DNA of 64,000 nucleotides from Spectribacter acetivorans (GTDB lineage: Bacteria > Pseudomonadota > Gammaproteobacteria > Nevskiales > Salinisphaeraceae): the NCBI RefSeq assembly GCF_031846305.1, contig NZ_JAVRHY010000007.1, forward strand, positions 62,001 to 126,000, read 5' to 3'. Made by a program: the position numbers and the translations under genes. A model generated the notes under the pieces. That model was not told the origin of the DNA, did no database searches, and saw nothing but the letters and a program-made list of their open reading frames with translations. Shown here in pieces: positions 7,593 to 16,673 of the stretch. How positions within the stretch are numbered: position 1 is the stretch's first letter; every line of letters begins with the position of its first letter.

Positions 7593-8354
7593 ATGGAGCT
7601 TCTTGCCGACCCGAACGTCTGGATCGCTTTCCTGACGCTGGCCGCGCTGGAGATCGTTCTGGGCATCGACAACATCGTGTTCATCTCGATCCTGGCCGGC
7701 CGGCTGCCCGTAGAGCAGCGTCAGAAGGCCCGCATGATCGGCCTGTCACTGGCTCTGGGCATGCGGGTGGTACTGCTTCTGTCGATCGCCTGGATCATGG
7801 GGCTGACCGAGCCGCTATTCGCCCTGGGCGGGTTCGAAATGTCCTGGCGCGACGTCATCCTGATCGTGGGTGGCCTGTTCCTGCTCGGCAAGAGCACGCT
7901 GGAAATCCACCACAGCCTGGAAGAAGGCGGCGAATCGGACAGCGGGTCCGCCAAGGCCACGGCCACCATGGGGGCGGTGATCGCCCAGATCGCGGTGCTG
8001 GACATGGTGTTTTCGCTGGACTCGGTGATTACTGCCGTCGGTCTGGCCGAGCATGTGCCGGTAATGATCGCGGCAATCGTGGTGTCCATCGTCGTGATGA
8101 TGGTGGCGGCGGGTCCGGTCGGCCGCTTTGTCGACGATCACCCCACGGTTAAGATGCTGGCGTTGTCGTTCCTAATCCTGATCGGCGTGACGCTGATTGC
8201 CGAGGGGTTGTCGTTCCACATTCCCAAGGGCTACATCTACTTCGCGATGGGCTTTTCGCTAGGGGTGGAAATGCTCAATCTGCGCTTACGCGCCAGCCGC
8301 AAGCGGGCGCCGGTGAAGCTGCACAATCGCTATCGCGAGGGCGAGCCGGAGTAG
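7593..8354 (+). CDS. TerC family integral membrane protein
   Basis: A 253-aa protein with about seven hydrophobic segments. It contains the TerC hallmark acidic residues in membrane helices: Glu20 and Asp26 in LEIVLGIDNIVF, repeated in the second half as LDMVFSLDSVI. This duplication is typical of the family. TerC proteins include tellurite-resistance TerC and the Alx/MeeY-type manganese exporters. No ter genes accompany it, so Mn2+ or other metal-ion export, perhaps metallating exported enzymes, is the more likely role (inference). The leader is only 67 bases, too short for a full yybP-ykoY manganese riboswitch. Confidence 0.88.
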   Translation: MELLADPNVWIAFLTLAALEIVLGIDNIVFISILAGRLPVEQRQKARMIGLSLALGMRVVLLLSIAWIMGLTEPLFALGGFEMSWRDVILIVGGLFLLGKSTLEIHHSLEEGGESDSGSAKATATMGAVIAQIAVLDMVFSLDSVITAVGLAEHVPVMIAAIVVSIVVMMVAAGPVGRFVDDHPTVKMLALSFLILIGVTLIAEGLSFHIPKGYIYFAMGFSLGVEMLNLRLRASRKRAPVKLHNRYREGEPE

Positions 8355-8366
8355 GCGTGGCTCGGA

Positions 8367-9386
8367 TCAGCCGCCCGAGGCGCGTTCGTCGCGTCGACGC
8401 TGCGCCTGCCGCACATGCGGCGCGATACTGCTGTCCAGCCACCGGGTGAGGTCCCGCCACATCGCGCGGGCCTGATCCGCCGCCGGCATGCGGGTAGCGT
8501 GGGTAAGCTCCACCGTCACCACGGGGATATCCAGATACCGGGCGCCGTAATTGCCGAGTGATCCCGGAAACACCCCGAGACGATTCAGCTCGAGCGGACC
8601 CAGGCGCGGGGGCGGCGCCGGTTCGCCGTCGTAATCCAGAACCCCGTAGGGCGCATGGAGGGTGACGATGACATCCGGCCTGTAGTGCTCGATCTCGTCG
8701 ACCAGCCACCGGGTTTCCGGCTCGCTGGCCGCCGCATCGCCGGGGAAACGCCGTTCACTCCGCCCGGTATCACGCCAGTAATCGCGGCTGGCGGTTTCCC
8801 ACCCCGGCGTGGGCAGGTTCCGGTTCAGATCCACGCCGTTGGCGTTCACTCGTCGCGCCGGCCGGGCAAACAGGCCATCCGGATTCATCGCCGGGATGAT
8901 GCGCCAGTGGTAGGCACTGCCGGCTGCCTCCAGCCAGGACAGCCACTGGAATACCAGACTCACGGAGGTGAGTTCGTCCCCATGGGTGCCGCCGATCAGC
9001 AGCACCCGGCCCCGCGGCGTCTGCTCACTGGCCGGTACCGGCCGAACGGTAATCGGCCGCCCGTGCACGGATTCATGGCCGGTCAGCTCGAAACCGCTGG
9101 CGCAATCGGCTTTCGACACGCTGTGCAGGCGATCGGCCAGTGCCGTGCACCAGTCATCGAGCGCCGCAGCGGCATCGGCGGTTACGCTTTCGGGGTCGGG
9201 ATAGGCCTCGGCGAACGCCAGTTCGCTTCCTTCATGCGGCAGCGTGACGGGCGGTGTTTCGGGAACGGACACGTCCGGCGCCTGGCGCTCGAATGCCGCA
9301 TCGCGACTGCAAGCCGACAGGGCCAGCAGTATGGCGCACAGAAGCGCCGCAGCACGATGGCCGCCGTTACGCCTCAGGCTCGACAT
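8367..9386 (-). CDS. M14-family zinc carboxypeptidase lipoprotein (murein peptide amidase-like)
   Basis: The chosen start (ATG 9386) gives 339 aa with a lipoprotein signal: a hydrophobic stretch ending in LALSAC, so the mature protein should be anchored by a lipidated Cys. A longer frame from 9428 would bury this signal. The catalytic domain has the M14 order: GGTHGDELTS (zinc His and Glu), NPDG, NANGVDLNRNLP (Asn-Arg substrate site), a later zinc His in VTLHAPYG, and catalytic Glu in TVELTHAT. It resembles MpaA/succinylglutamate-desuccinylase-like amidases that trim murein peptides. Periplasmic location and peptide substrate are inferred. It overlaps the upstream LOG-family gene by 20 bases, suggesting cotranscription. 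Confidence 0.82.
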   Translation of the reverse strand: MSSLRRNGGHRAAALLCAILLALSACSRDAAFERQAPDVSVPETPPVTLPHEGSELAFAEAYPDPESVTADAAAALDDWCTALADRLHSVSKADCASGFELTGHESVHGRPITVRPVPASEQTPRGRVLLIGGTHGDELTSVSLVFQWLSWLEAAGSAYHWRIIPAMNPDGLFARPARRVNANGVDLNRNLPTPGWETASRDYWRDTGRSERRFPGDAAASEPETRWLVDEIEHYRPDVIVTLHAPYGVLDYDGEPAPPPRLGPLELNRLGVFPGSLGNYGARYLDIPVVTVELTHATRMPAADQARAMWRDLTRWLDSSIAPHVRQAQRRRDERASGG

Positions 9387-10092
9387 CCGGAAGCGCGTCA
9401 CGCAACACCTCGAAAGCCTCGTTGACATGGTCGACCATGTGAATCAGTTCGCGGTCGTCCCGGCTGATCAGGCCCATCTCGACGAATACGTCGAAATCGA
9501 TCAGACGCCGCCAGAATTCGCTGCCATAGAGAATCACCGGCATGCGGCGCTGCTTGCCGGTCTGGATTAGTGTCAGCACCTCGAACAACTCGTCCATGGT
9601 GCCGAAGCCGCCGGGGAAGATGACCAGCGCATGCGCCACGTTCATGAACCAGAACTTGCGCATGAAGAAGTAGTGGAACTCGAAATTCAGCGGCTCGCTG
9701 AGATACGGGTTGGCCGACTGCTCGTGCGGCAGCGAGATATTCAGCCCCATCGACAGCGATCGATCGACATCGGCCGCGCCGCGGTTGGCTGCCTCCATGA
9801 TGCCCGGCCCGCCACCGGTGCAGATGAAATAGCGCTGACCCGGATCGTGCGTATCGATGGTCCAGCGGGCCAGCCGGGCGGCCAGCAGCCGGGCCTGATC
9901 GTAGTAATCCACGCTCTCGTTCACCGGATCGTGACGGCCGGGCTTCAGCCGCGCCGAGCCGAAGAAGATCAGTGCGCGATTCACCTGCTGGGCCTGCAGC
10001 CGATCCTTCGGCTCCAGGTACTCCGCCAGGATCCGCAACGGCCGGGCCTCCGGCCCCATCATGAACTCGGGGTTCTTGTACGACTTGGTCAT
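9367..10092 (-). CDS. LOG-family (TIGR00730) Rossmann-fold protein
   Basis: A 241-aa protein with the two LOG signatures: GGGPGIMEAANRGA in the middle and PGGFGTMDELFEVLTLIQ about 40 residues later. These bind nucleotide and the catalytic Arg/Glu pair used by cytokinin-nucleoside 5'-monophosphate phosphoribohydrolases. Bacterial homologues (YgdH/PpnN-like and others) cleave the N-glycosidic bond of nucleoside monophosphates. The N-terminal ~60 residues before the domain are helical and family-specific. It runs divergent from clpB and overlaps the M14 peptidase gene. Nucleotide turnover is the likely role; specificity cannot be read here. Confidence 0.85.
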   Translation of the reverse strand: MTKSYKNPEFMMGPEARPLRILAEYLEPKDRLQAQQVNRALIFFGSARLKPGRHDPVNESVDYYDQARLLAARLARWTIDTHDPGQRYFICTGGGPGIMEAANRGAADVDRSLSMGLNISLPHEQSANPYLSEPLNFEFHYFFMRKFWFMNVAHALVIFPGGFGTMDELFEVLTLIQTGKQRRMPVILYGSEFWRRLIDFDVFVEMGLISRDDRELIHMVDHVNEAFEVLRDALPDVEPEA

Positions 10093-10132
10093 CGATTACC
10101 TCGGTCGCGATCGTTTTTCGTGTCCGGCACCG

Positions 10133-10161
10133 CTTGAAAGCCCGGGCCGCGCCCGCAAGTT
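10133..10161 (+). promoter_or_regulatory. Possible heat-shock (sigma-32) promoter of clpB
   Basis: CTTGAAA (10133-10139) matches the sigma-32 -35 consensus, followed after 12 bases by CCCGCAAGTT, which only partly resembles the CCCCAT-type -10. clpB is a sigma-32 target in enterobacteria, so the position is sensible, about 55 bases before the gene. Confidence 0.35.
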
Positions 10162-10216
10162 ATCCACAACTGTAAACGGCGCCCGGCGCCGGTACCGAAT
10201 TGCGAGGACGCACCAC

Positions 10217-12805
10217 ATGCGAATGGACAAACTCACGAGCAAATTCCAGCAGGCGCTGATGGAAGCGCAAAGCCTGGCCGTCGGCCGCGATCATACGCAG
10301 ATCGAGCCCGCCCATCTGATGCTCGCGCTGCTCGATCAGCAGGGCGGCAGCGTACATCAATTGCTGGACAACGCCGGCGTGGATGTGCGCGGACTGCGCG
10401 CCGGCCTGCAGCAGGCACTGGAAAGCCTGCCCACGCTGCAGCAGGCCACCGGCAACGTCGGCGTGAGCAGCGAGCTCAACCGCCTGCTGAACCTGACCGA
10501 CAAGGCCGCCCAGCAGCGCGGCGACGCCTATATTTCCAGCGAGCTGTTCGCGCTGGCGGCGGTCGACGACAAGGGCGCCATCGGCAAGCTCCTGCGCAAT
10601 TCCGGGGCCAGCAAGAACAACCTGAGCACCGCCATCGATAAGGTCCGCGGCGGTGAGGCCGTCAACGACCCGAACGCCGAGGAACAGCGCGGCGCCCTGG
10701 ACAAGTACACCATCGACCTGACCGAGCGGGCCGAACAGGGCAAGCTGGACCCGGTGATCGGTCGTGACGAGGAAATCCGTCGCGTGATTCAGGTGTTGTC
10801 CCGCCGCACCAAGAACAACCCGGCCCTGGTGGGCGACCCCGGCGTGGGCAAGACCGCCATCGTGGAAGGGCTTGCCCAGCGCATCATCAATCGCGAGGTG
10901 CCCGAGGGGCTGAAGGACAAGCGAGTCCTGTCGCTGGACCTGGGCGCGATGCTGGCCGGCGCCAAGTACCGCGGCGACTTCGAGGAGCGACTCAAGGGCG
11001 TGCTCACCGACCTGTCGAAACAGGAAGGCCGGATCATCCTGTTCATCGACGAAATCCACACGCTGGTCGGCGCCGGCAAAGCCGAGGGCGCGATGGACGC
11101 CGGCAACATGCTCAAGCCGGCCCTGGCCCGCGGCGAGTTGCACTGCATCGGCGCCACCACGCTGAACGAATATCGCCAAAACATCGAAAAGGACGCCGCC
11201 CTGGAGCGACGCTTCCAGAAGGTGCTGGTCGATGAGCCGGATATGGAGGACACGGTCGCCATCCTGCGCGGCCTCAAGGAGCGCTACGAGGTCCACCACG
11301 GGGTGGACATCACCGACGGCGCCATCATCGCCGCGGCGAGGCTGTCCCAGCGCTACATCACCGACCGCAAGCTGCCGGACAAGGCGATCGACCTGATCGA
11401 CGAAGCCGCCAGCCGTATCCGCATCGAGATCGACTCCAAGCCGGAGGAACTGGACGTGCTCGATCGGCGCCTGATTCAGCTCAAGATGGAGCGGGAGGCG
11501 CTCAAGAAGGAATCCGACGAGGCCTCGAAGAAGCGGCTGGAGAAACTCGAATCCGACATCGAGCAGGCCGAACGGGAATATGCCGACCTGGAGGAAATCT
11601 GGACCGCCGAGAAGGCAACGCTCACCGGCGCCGCCAGCCTCAAGGAAGAGCTCGACCGCGCCCGCCACGAAAAGGATGCCGCCCGCCGGGCCGGCGATCT
11701 GAACCGCGCGGCGGAGTTCGAGTACGGCCGCATCCCGGAACTGGAGAAGAAACTCGCCGAAGCCCAGGCCGCGGAGGCCGATTCATCCGGCAACCGCCTG
11801 CTGCGCAACAGCGTCACCGAGGAGGAAATCGCCGAGATCGTGTCCAAATGGACCGGCGTGCCGGTTGCGCGAATGCTCGAAGCCGAGCGCGACAAGCTCC
11901 TGCGCATGGAAGAGGCGCTGCACGAACGGGTGATTGGCCAGGACGAGGCGGTCACGGCCGTGTCCGACGCGATTCGCCGGGCCCGCTCCGGGCTGTCCGA
12001 CCCCAACCGGCCGATCGGCTCGTTCCTGTTTCTCGGCCCCACTGGCGTGGGCAAGACCGAGCTGTGCAAGGCCTTGGCGACCTTCCTGTTCGACACCGAA
12101 GAGGCCATGGTCCGCATCGACATGTCCGAGTTCATGGAACGCCATTCTGTGGCACGGCTGATCGGCGCCCCGCCCGGCTACGTCGGCTACGAGGAAGGCG
12201 GCTACCTGACCGAAGCCGTCCGCCGCAAGCCCTACGCTGTGATCCTGCTGGACGAAGTCGAAAAGGCCCATTCGGAGGTCTTCAACATCCTGCTCCAGGT
12301 GCTGGACGACGGCCGCCTGACCGACGGCCACGGTCGCACGGTGGACTTTCGCAATGCCGTGATCGTGATGACCTCCAATCTGGGCAGCCAGCTGATCCAG
12401 GAACTGGCGGGCGAGGACGAGTACGACGCAATGAAGGAGTCGGTGATGGAAGTCGTCGGCTCGCACTTTCGCCCCGAGTTCATCAATCGCATCGACGAGA
12501 CAGTGGTCTTCCACCCGCTGGGGCGCGAGCAGATCCGCTCCATCGCCCGCATCCAGATGCAGCACCTGGAAGCCCGACTCGCCGAGCGCGACCTCCGCAT
12601 CGACATCAGCGATGCCGCGCTGGACAAGCTGGCCGAGGCCGGTTTCGACCCCGTCTACGGTGCCCGGCCCCTCAAGCGGGCGATCCAGACGCAGATCGAG
12701 AACCCGCTGGCCAAGCGTATTCTGGCCGGGGAATTCAGCGCCGGTATGTGCATTCAGGTAAACAGCGGAGAGGACGGCAGCCTGGTGTTCCGGGAAGCCG
12801 CCTAG
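10217..12805 (+). CDS. clpB: ATP-dependent chaperone ClpB
   Basis: An 862-aa Hsp100 disaggregase that works with DnaK to pull polypeptides out of aggregates. The order is typical: Clp-N repeats (1-145), first AAA+ module with GDPGVGKT (206-213), a long coiled-coil middle domain (about 400-540, rich in charged heptads), second AAA+ module with GPTGVGKT (607-614), and the C-terminal D2 domain. Length equals E. coli ClpB (857 aa), and Lys212/Lys613 align with its Walker lysines. ATG 10217 has GAGGA ten bases upstream; a longer frame to 10061 is not supported. ATG 10223 is also possible. Confidence 0.98.
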   Translation: MRMDKLTSKFQQALMEAQSLAVGRDHTQIEPAHLMLALLDQQGGSVHQLLDNAGVDVRGLRAGLQQALESLPTLQQATGNVGVSSELNRLLNLTDKAAQQRGDAYISSELFALAAVDDKGAIGKLLRNSGASKNNLSTAIDKVRGGEAVNDPNAEEQRGALDKYTIDLTERAEQGKLDPVIGRDEEIRRVIQVLSRRTKNNPALVGDPGVGKTAIVEGLAQRIINREVPEGLKDKRVLSLDLGAMLAGAKYRGDFEERLKGVLTDLSKQEGRIILFIDEIHTLVGAGKAEGAMDAGNMLKPALARGELHCIGATTLNEYRQNIEKDAALERRFQKVLVDEPDMEDTVAILRGLKERYEVHHGVDITDGAIIAAARLSQRYITDRKLPDKAIDLIDEAASRIRIEIDSKPEELDVLDRRLIQLKMEREALKKESDEASKKRLEKLESDIEQAEREYADLEEIWTAEKATLTGAASLKEELDRARHEKDAARRAGDLNRAAEFEYGRIPELEKKLAEAQAAEADSSGNRLLRNSVTEEEIAEIVSKWTGVPVARMLEAERDKLLRMEEALHERVIGQDEAVTAVSDAIRRARSGLSDPNRPIGSFLFLGPTGVGKTELCKALATFLFDTEEAMVRIDMSEFMERHSVARLIGAPPGYVGYEEGGYLTEAVRRKPYAVILLDEVEKAHSEVFNILLQVLDDGRLTDGHGRTVDFRNAVIVMTSNLGSQLIQELAGEDEYDAMKESVMEVVGSHFRPEFINRIDETVVFHPLGREQIRSIARIQMQHLEARLAERDLRIDISDAALDKLAEAGFDPVYGARPLKRAIQTQIENPLAKRILAGEFSAGMCIQVNSGEDGSLVFREAA

Positions 12806-12919
12806 CCGGGCGACGAATTCCTGCGGACCGGGGCGGCCTGCGGTTTGACAGGTCGCCCACCCTCTGGCTTGCTTAGGCGTTAAACTCGCCTTACAACCAA
12901 TACGCTAGGGGTATTCGCC

Positions 12920-15900
12920 ATGCGCCGGGGAACATCACGCGCCTTCCTTCGCCCGTTCATCTCGAACGCTGTTTTCGCGAGCTTGATCGGGGCGGCTGTG
13001 TTCGCTGCCACAGCCAACGCGGCCACCTTCACGGTAACCACCACCGCCGACAACGAGGTCGACGATGGTGAGTGCACGCTGCGTGAGGCCGTTGCGCTCG
13101 CCAATGGCATTCCGGGGGGCGAGGACGCTTGCGTTACCAACGGTTCCATGGGTGATGCCGACGGGGACATCATCAACTTCGATGATGTGGATCTCGCAGG
13201 CGAGGGGCAGATCGTTGTCCTGACGGAAGGTAGCTTGCGTATCGAGGATGACGTCACGATTGACGGATTCGTGGAAGCGCCGCAGTCCGGCGGATTACTC
13301 GGCGCTCTGGTGGACGGCCTCGGTTCTCTACTTGGTCTTCTCGGCGATAGCGCCGATGACTCGATTGACGAGAACCGCATGGCCATCAGCGGCGGCGAAA
13401 GTGCTCGCGTGTTTTTCGTCGACACCGACACGAGCGCGGCCGGCAATAGCGGCAGCGTGACGTTCCAAAACCTGATCGTGGCCAACGGCCTCGCCGCCGC
13501 AGGTGATCCCCAGAACGGCAACGGTGGCGGCATTCACAACACCACTGGTACGGGTGCATCGTCGAACAGCCTGACACTGATCAACACACTCGTGGCCGGC
13601 AACGAATCCACCGCGGACGCGCCCGGCGAAGGCGGCGGCGGCATCTTCAACAGCGGCAACCTGGTCCTCGAGGACTCGAATATTCTCGGCAACAGCGTGA
13701 CCGGCCTCGCCGGTAACGGTGGCGGCATTCTCAACGCCGGCAACCTGAACGTCACTGATGGCAATATCAGCGGCAATACGGCGTTTCGCGCCGGCGGCGG
13801 CGTTGAGCAACTGGACGGGAGCGCCACCTTCAGCGGAACCGCATTCGCGCAGAATAATGCCGGCGGCAATGCACCAAACCCCGGCAATGGCGGCGCCGTG
13901 CACGTGACTGCCGGTGATACCGAATTCACCAATATTACAGCGACCGGGAACATCGCCGCCCGAGAAGGCGGCGCGCTGTGGAACAACGCCGGCCAGACCA
14001 TGACGGTCACCAACGGCACCTACACCAACAACATCGCCTCGGGACCCGCGGCAGACGACGGTGGCGGCGCGCTGTTCAACAACGGCGGCGTCCTGAATGT
14101 GGATCAGGCCGACTTCAGCAACAACCAGGCCGATGGCGAGTCCGGCAGTGGCGGCGCCATCTTCAATGGCCGGACCGAAACCAGTGCCGGGCAGCTGACC
14201 ATCAACGGCGGTAATTACAACGGCAATGCGGCGGTTCGCGCCGGCGGCGGCATCGAAGACGCCTCCGGCAATACGGAGAATCTGCGGATTTCCGGCATCA
14301 CGGCCGACGGCAACCGCACCGGCACTGTTGGCAATACACCGGCCAATCCCGGCAATGGCGGTTTCCTGCACGTGAGTGACAGCACCGGCGTCACCACGAT
14401 TGAAGTCTTCGGCGGCACTTATCGCAACAACACCGCGGCCCGGGAAGGCGGCGCGCTGTGGAACGGCGCCGGAACGATGATCGTCGAGGACGCGGTCATC
14501 CAGACCAACACCGCCAGCGGTGATGCAGCCGATGATGGCGGCGGCGGCATCTTCAACAACGGCGGCACATTGACCATCCGGGATAACACCACGATCGACG
14601 ACAACCGCGCCGATGGCGACCTCGGCAGCGGCGGCGGCATTTTCAACGCGGTCGACGGCACAGTGGACATCACCAGCAGCAGCATTACCGGAAATCGCGC
14701 CAATCGCGCCGGTGGCGGCATCGAGGACGCATCCGGCGTCACGGCGAACGCCGTGACGCTGACCGACGTCACGCTGAGCGGTAACAACGGCGGCGACAAC
14801 CCGGGCAACGGTGGTGGTCTGCACGTGACCGGCAACGGCAACATCGTGGTGATGAACAGCACCATCCGGAACAACACCGCGGCCGAAGGCGGCGGCCTCT
14901 GGAACAACGCTGGCGAAATGTCCGTCACTGACTCGATTATCGAGAACAACACCGCCAACGGCGACGCCGCCGATCAGGGCGGTGGCGGCGTATTCAATCA
15001 GGCTGGCACGCTCATCATCACCAGCAGCGCCCTGAACGGGAATGATGCCACCGGTACGTCCGGTAGTGGCGGCGCGGCCTTCAACGACGGCGATGCCGAT
15101 GACGGTGTAACAGCCACGCTGACGATCGACCGTAGTTCGATCTTCGCCAACACCTCACAGCGCGCGGGCGGCGGTATCGAAAACAACGCCGGCAGCGTGG
15201 AGATCACCCGGACCGTCATCGGCGGCCTGGATGAAACCCGCGGCAACATCACCGGCAACACCCCCGGCAACGGCGGCGCCCTGCACACCACGGGTGCCGG
15301 CGACGTAACCGTGGATGACAGCGCCATCGTGTTCAACACGGCCTCCGAGGGCGGCGGGCTGTGGAACTCGGGCGCCGGCACCCTGACGGTGGCCAACTCG
15401 ACCGTTTCCAACAACATGGCCACGGCCAGCAGCACGATAGCCGGCGGCCTGCGCGGCGGCGGCGGCGTTTTCAATGACGGCGGCACCACCACGCTTATCA
15501 ATGTGACCGTCACCCAGAATGAGTCGGTGACTAATGGTGGTGGCATCGCCAGCGTGGACGGCGCCTTCATCACGGCCAACAACACCATTATCGATAACAA
15601 CAGGATCGATAACGCCGGCACCAACGACGGGCCTGATGCGTTCGGCGACGTAACAGCGGATAGCAGTTTCATCGGCAATACGTCCGGCGCCAATGTCACC
15701 GGGGATGTTCTGACCGGTGACGCACAGCTCGATGAGTTGACCGTGTCCGGCAATACCCTGATTCACGTTGCCCCCTTCGGCAGCCCGGCCGTCGACGCCG
15801 GCAACGACACCATTTGCGACGCGGCGCCAATCGACAATCGGGATCAGCGCGGCGTGGTCCGCGATTTCGATGGCGACGGTAATGGCATTGAGGGTTGTGA

Positions 15901-16600
15901 TATCGGCGCAGTGGAGTTCACGCGAAATCCGGTTCTGACCCTCACCGGAAATGGTCCGGCCGAAGTACCGGCGATATCAGGCGACGAGAACGTGACGGCC
16001 CTGGCCTTCACGCTGACTAATAATACGGTCGAATCAGTGGATGTCGACGGCTTCAATGGCACCGTGACGGGCGATGTGAGCACCAACATCGCGGATGCCG
16101 AGGTCTATCTCGACAACAATGGCAACGGCAACCTGGATGCCGGTGAAGCCAGCGCCATGCCGATCGGGAATGTCCAGATCAACGCGTCCGGGCAATTCTT
16201 CGTCACGCTGAATCCGGAACGTACTTTGATGGCGGACGGCGGCGACGAGAGCTATATCATCGTGATCGATATCGCCGCGGACACCAGTACCGCCATGACG
16301 TCAAGCAGTTCCATGCTGTTCGCCGGTGGCGGTCTGTTCCTGGCTCTCGCATCGCTTGGCGGTCTGCGGCGCCGAATCGCCTGGCCCCTCGCTGCTCTGG
16401 CCCTGGCGGTAGGACTTAGTGCCTGTGGCGGCAGCGGCGGCGGTGGCGGCGGTGGTGGCGATGACGGCGGCGGCATGATGCCCCCGACCGGCAATCTCCA
16501 GTTCACCCTGATGCAGGTCACTGCAACCGGGCAAACCGGCAATGCGGTAGCCGACAATCTGCCGCTGGAAGGCCCAGCCGTTACCATTTCCAGCGAATAA
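12920..16600 (+). CDS. CSLREA / choice-of-anchor Q beta-helix surface protein with double C-terminal anchor
   Basis: A 1226-aa exported protein. Signal peptide 1-34 (ends ATANA). CTLREA at 52-57 is the CSLREA motif. About 200-900 is a right-handed beta-helix built from GGG-[IL]-x-N coils; these group in fives into super-repeats of 147-160 residues (see findings). A choice-of-anchor Q motif ends near residue 999 (AVDAGN ... CDIGAVEF), then an Ig-like stretch to 1130. The tail is odd: hydrophobic 1132-1149 (LFAGGGLFLALASLGGL), RRR 1150-1152, a second hydrophobic stretch, then lipobox LSAC (Cys1169), a glycine run and about 45 more residues. The ribosome site is AGGGG. Probable role: adhesion or surface-polymer binding (inference). 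Confidence 0.85.
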   Translation: MRRGTSRAFLRPFISNAVFASLIGAAVFAATANAATFTVTTTADNEVDDGECTLREAVALANGIPGGEDACVTNGSMGDADGDIINFDDVDLAGEGQIVVLTEGSLRIEDDVTIDGFVEAPQSGGLLGALVDGLGSLLGLLGDSADDSIDENRMAISGGESARVFFVDTDTSAAGNSGSVTFQNLIVANGLAAAGDPQNGNGGGIHNTTGTGASSNSLTLINTLVAGNESTADAPGEGGGGIFNSGNLVLEDSNILGNSVTGLAGNGGGILNAGNLNVTDGNISGNTAFRAGGGVEQLDGSATFSGTAFAQNNAGGNAPNPGNGGAVHVTAGDTEFTNITATGNIAAREGGALWNNAGQTMTVTNGTYTNNIASGPAADDGGGALFNNGGVLNVDQADFSNNQADGESGSGGAIFNGRTETSAGQLTINGGNYNGNAAVRAGGGIEDASGNTENLRISGITADGNRTGTVGNTPANPGNGGFLHVSDSTGVTTIEVFGGTYRNNTAAREGGALWNGAGTMIVEDAVIQTNTASGDAADDGGGGIFNNGGTLTIRDNTTIDDNRADGDLGSGGGIFNAVDGTVDITSSSITGNRANRAGGGIEDASGVTANAVTLTDVTLSGNNGGDNPGNGGGLHVTGNGNIVVMNSTIRNNTAAEGGGLWNNAGEMSVTDSIIENNTANGDAADQGGGGVFNQAGTLIITSSALNGNDATGTSGSGGAAFNDGDADDGVTATLTIDRSSIFANTSQRAGGGIENNAGSVEITRTVIGGLDETRGNITGNTPGNGGALHTTGAGDVTVDDSAIVFNTASEGGGLWNSGAGTLTVANSTVSNNMATASSTIAGGLRGGGGVFNDGGTTTLINVTVTQNESVTNGGGIASVDGAFITANNTIIDNNRIDNAGTNDGPDAFGDVTADSSFIGNTSGANVTGDVLTGDAQLDELTVSGNTLIHVAPFGSPAVDAGNDTICDAAPIDNRDQRGVVRDFDGDGNGIEGCDIGAVEFTRNPVLTLTGNGPAEVPAISGDENVTALAFTLTNNTVESVDVDGFNGTVTGDVSTNIADAEVYLDNNGNGNLDAGEASAMPIGNVQINASGQFFVTLNPERTLMADGGDESYIIVIDIAADTSTAMTSSSSMLFAGGGLFLALASLGGLRRRIAWPLAALALAVGLSACGGSGGGGGGGGDDGGGMMPPTGNLQFTLMQVTATGQTGNAVADNLPLEGPAVTISSE

Positions 16601-16615
16601 CTGAAGAAGGCCGAA

Positions 16616-16657
16616 GGCCGGCCACCTCCTTACGAGGCGGCCGGCCGTCTCTTTCTC
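16616..16657. terminator. Intrinsic terminator between surface-protein gene and leucine dehydrogenase gene
   Basis: GGCCGGCC (16616-16623) pairs with GGCCGGCC (16639-16646); an inner CCTC/GAGG pair extends the stem around loop CTTAC. On the plus strand it is followed by GTCTCTTTCTC. It lies between two converging genes and probably ends the surface-protein transcript. Confidence 0.75.
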
Positions 16658-16673
16658 GGATTCAGGCCCGTGT

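Noticed and set aside
13328..14824. A 498-codon open frame on the minus strand within the surface-protein gene
   Set aside because: It arises from the repeated GGC/GCC coding repeats; the repeats make sense only in the plus-strand frame.
13516..15420. Regular DNA repeats that might suggest a CRISPR or minisatellite array
   Set aside because: The period is hundreds of bases, divergence is high and the reading frame is kept; it is a protein repeat.
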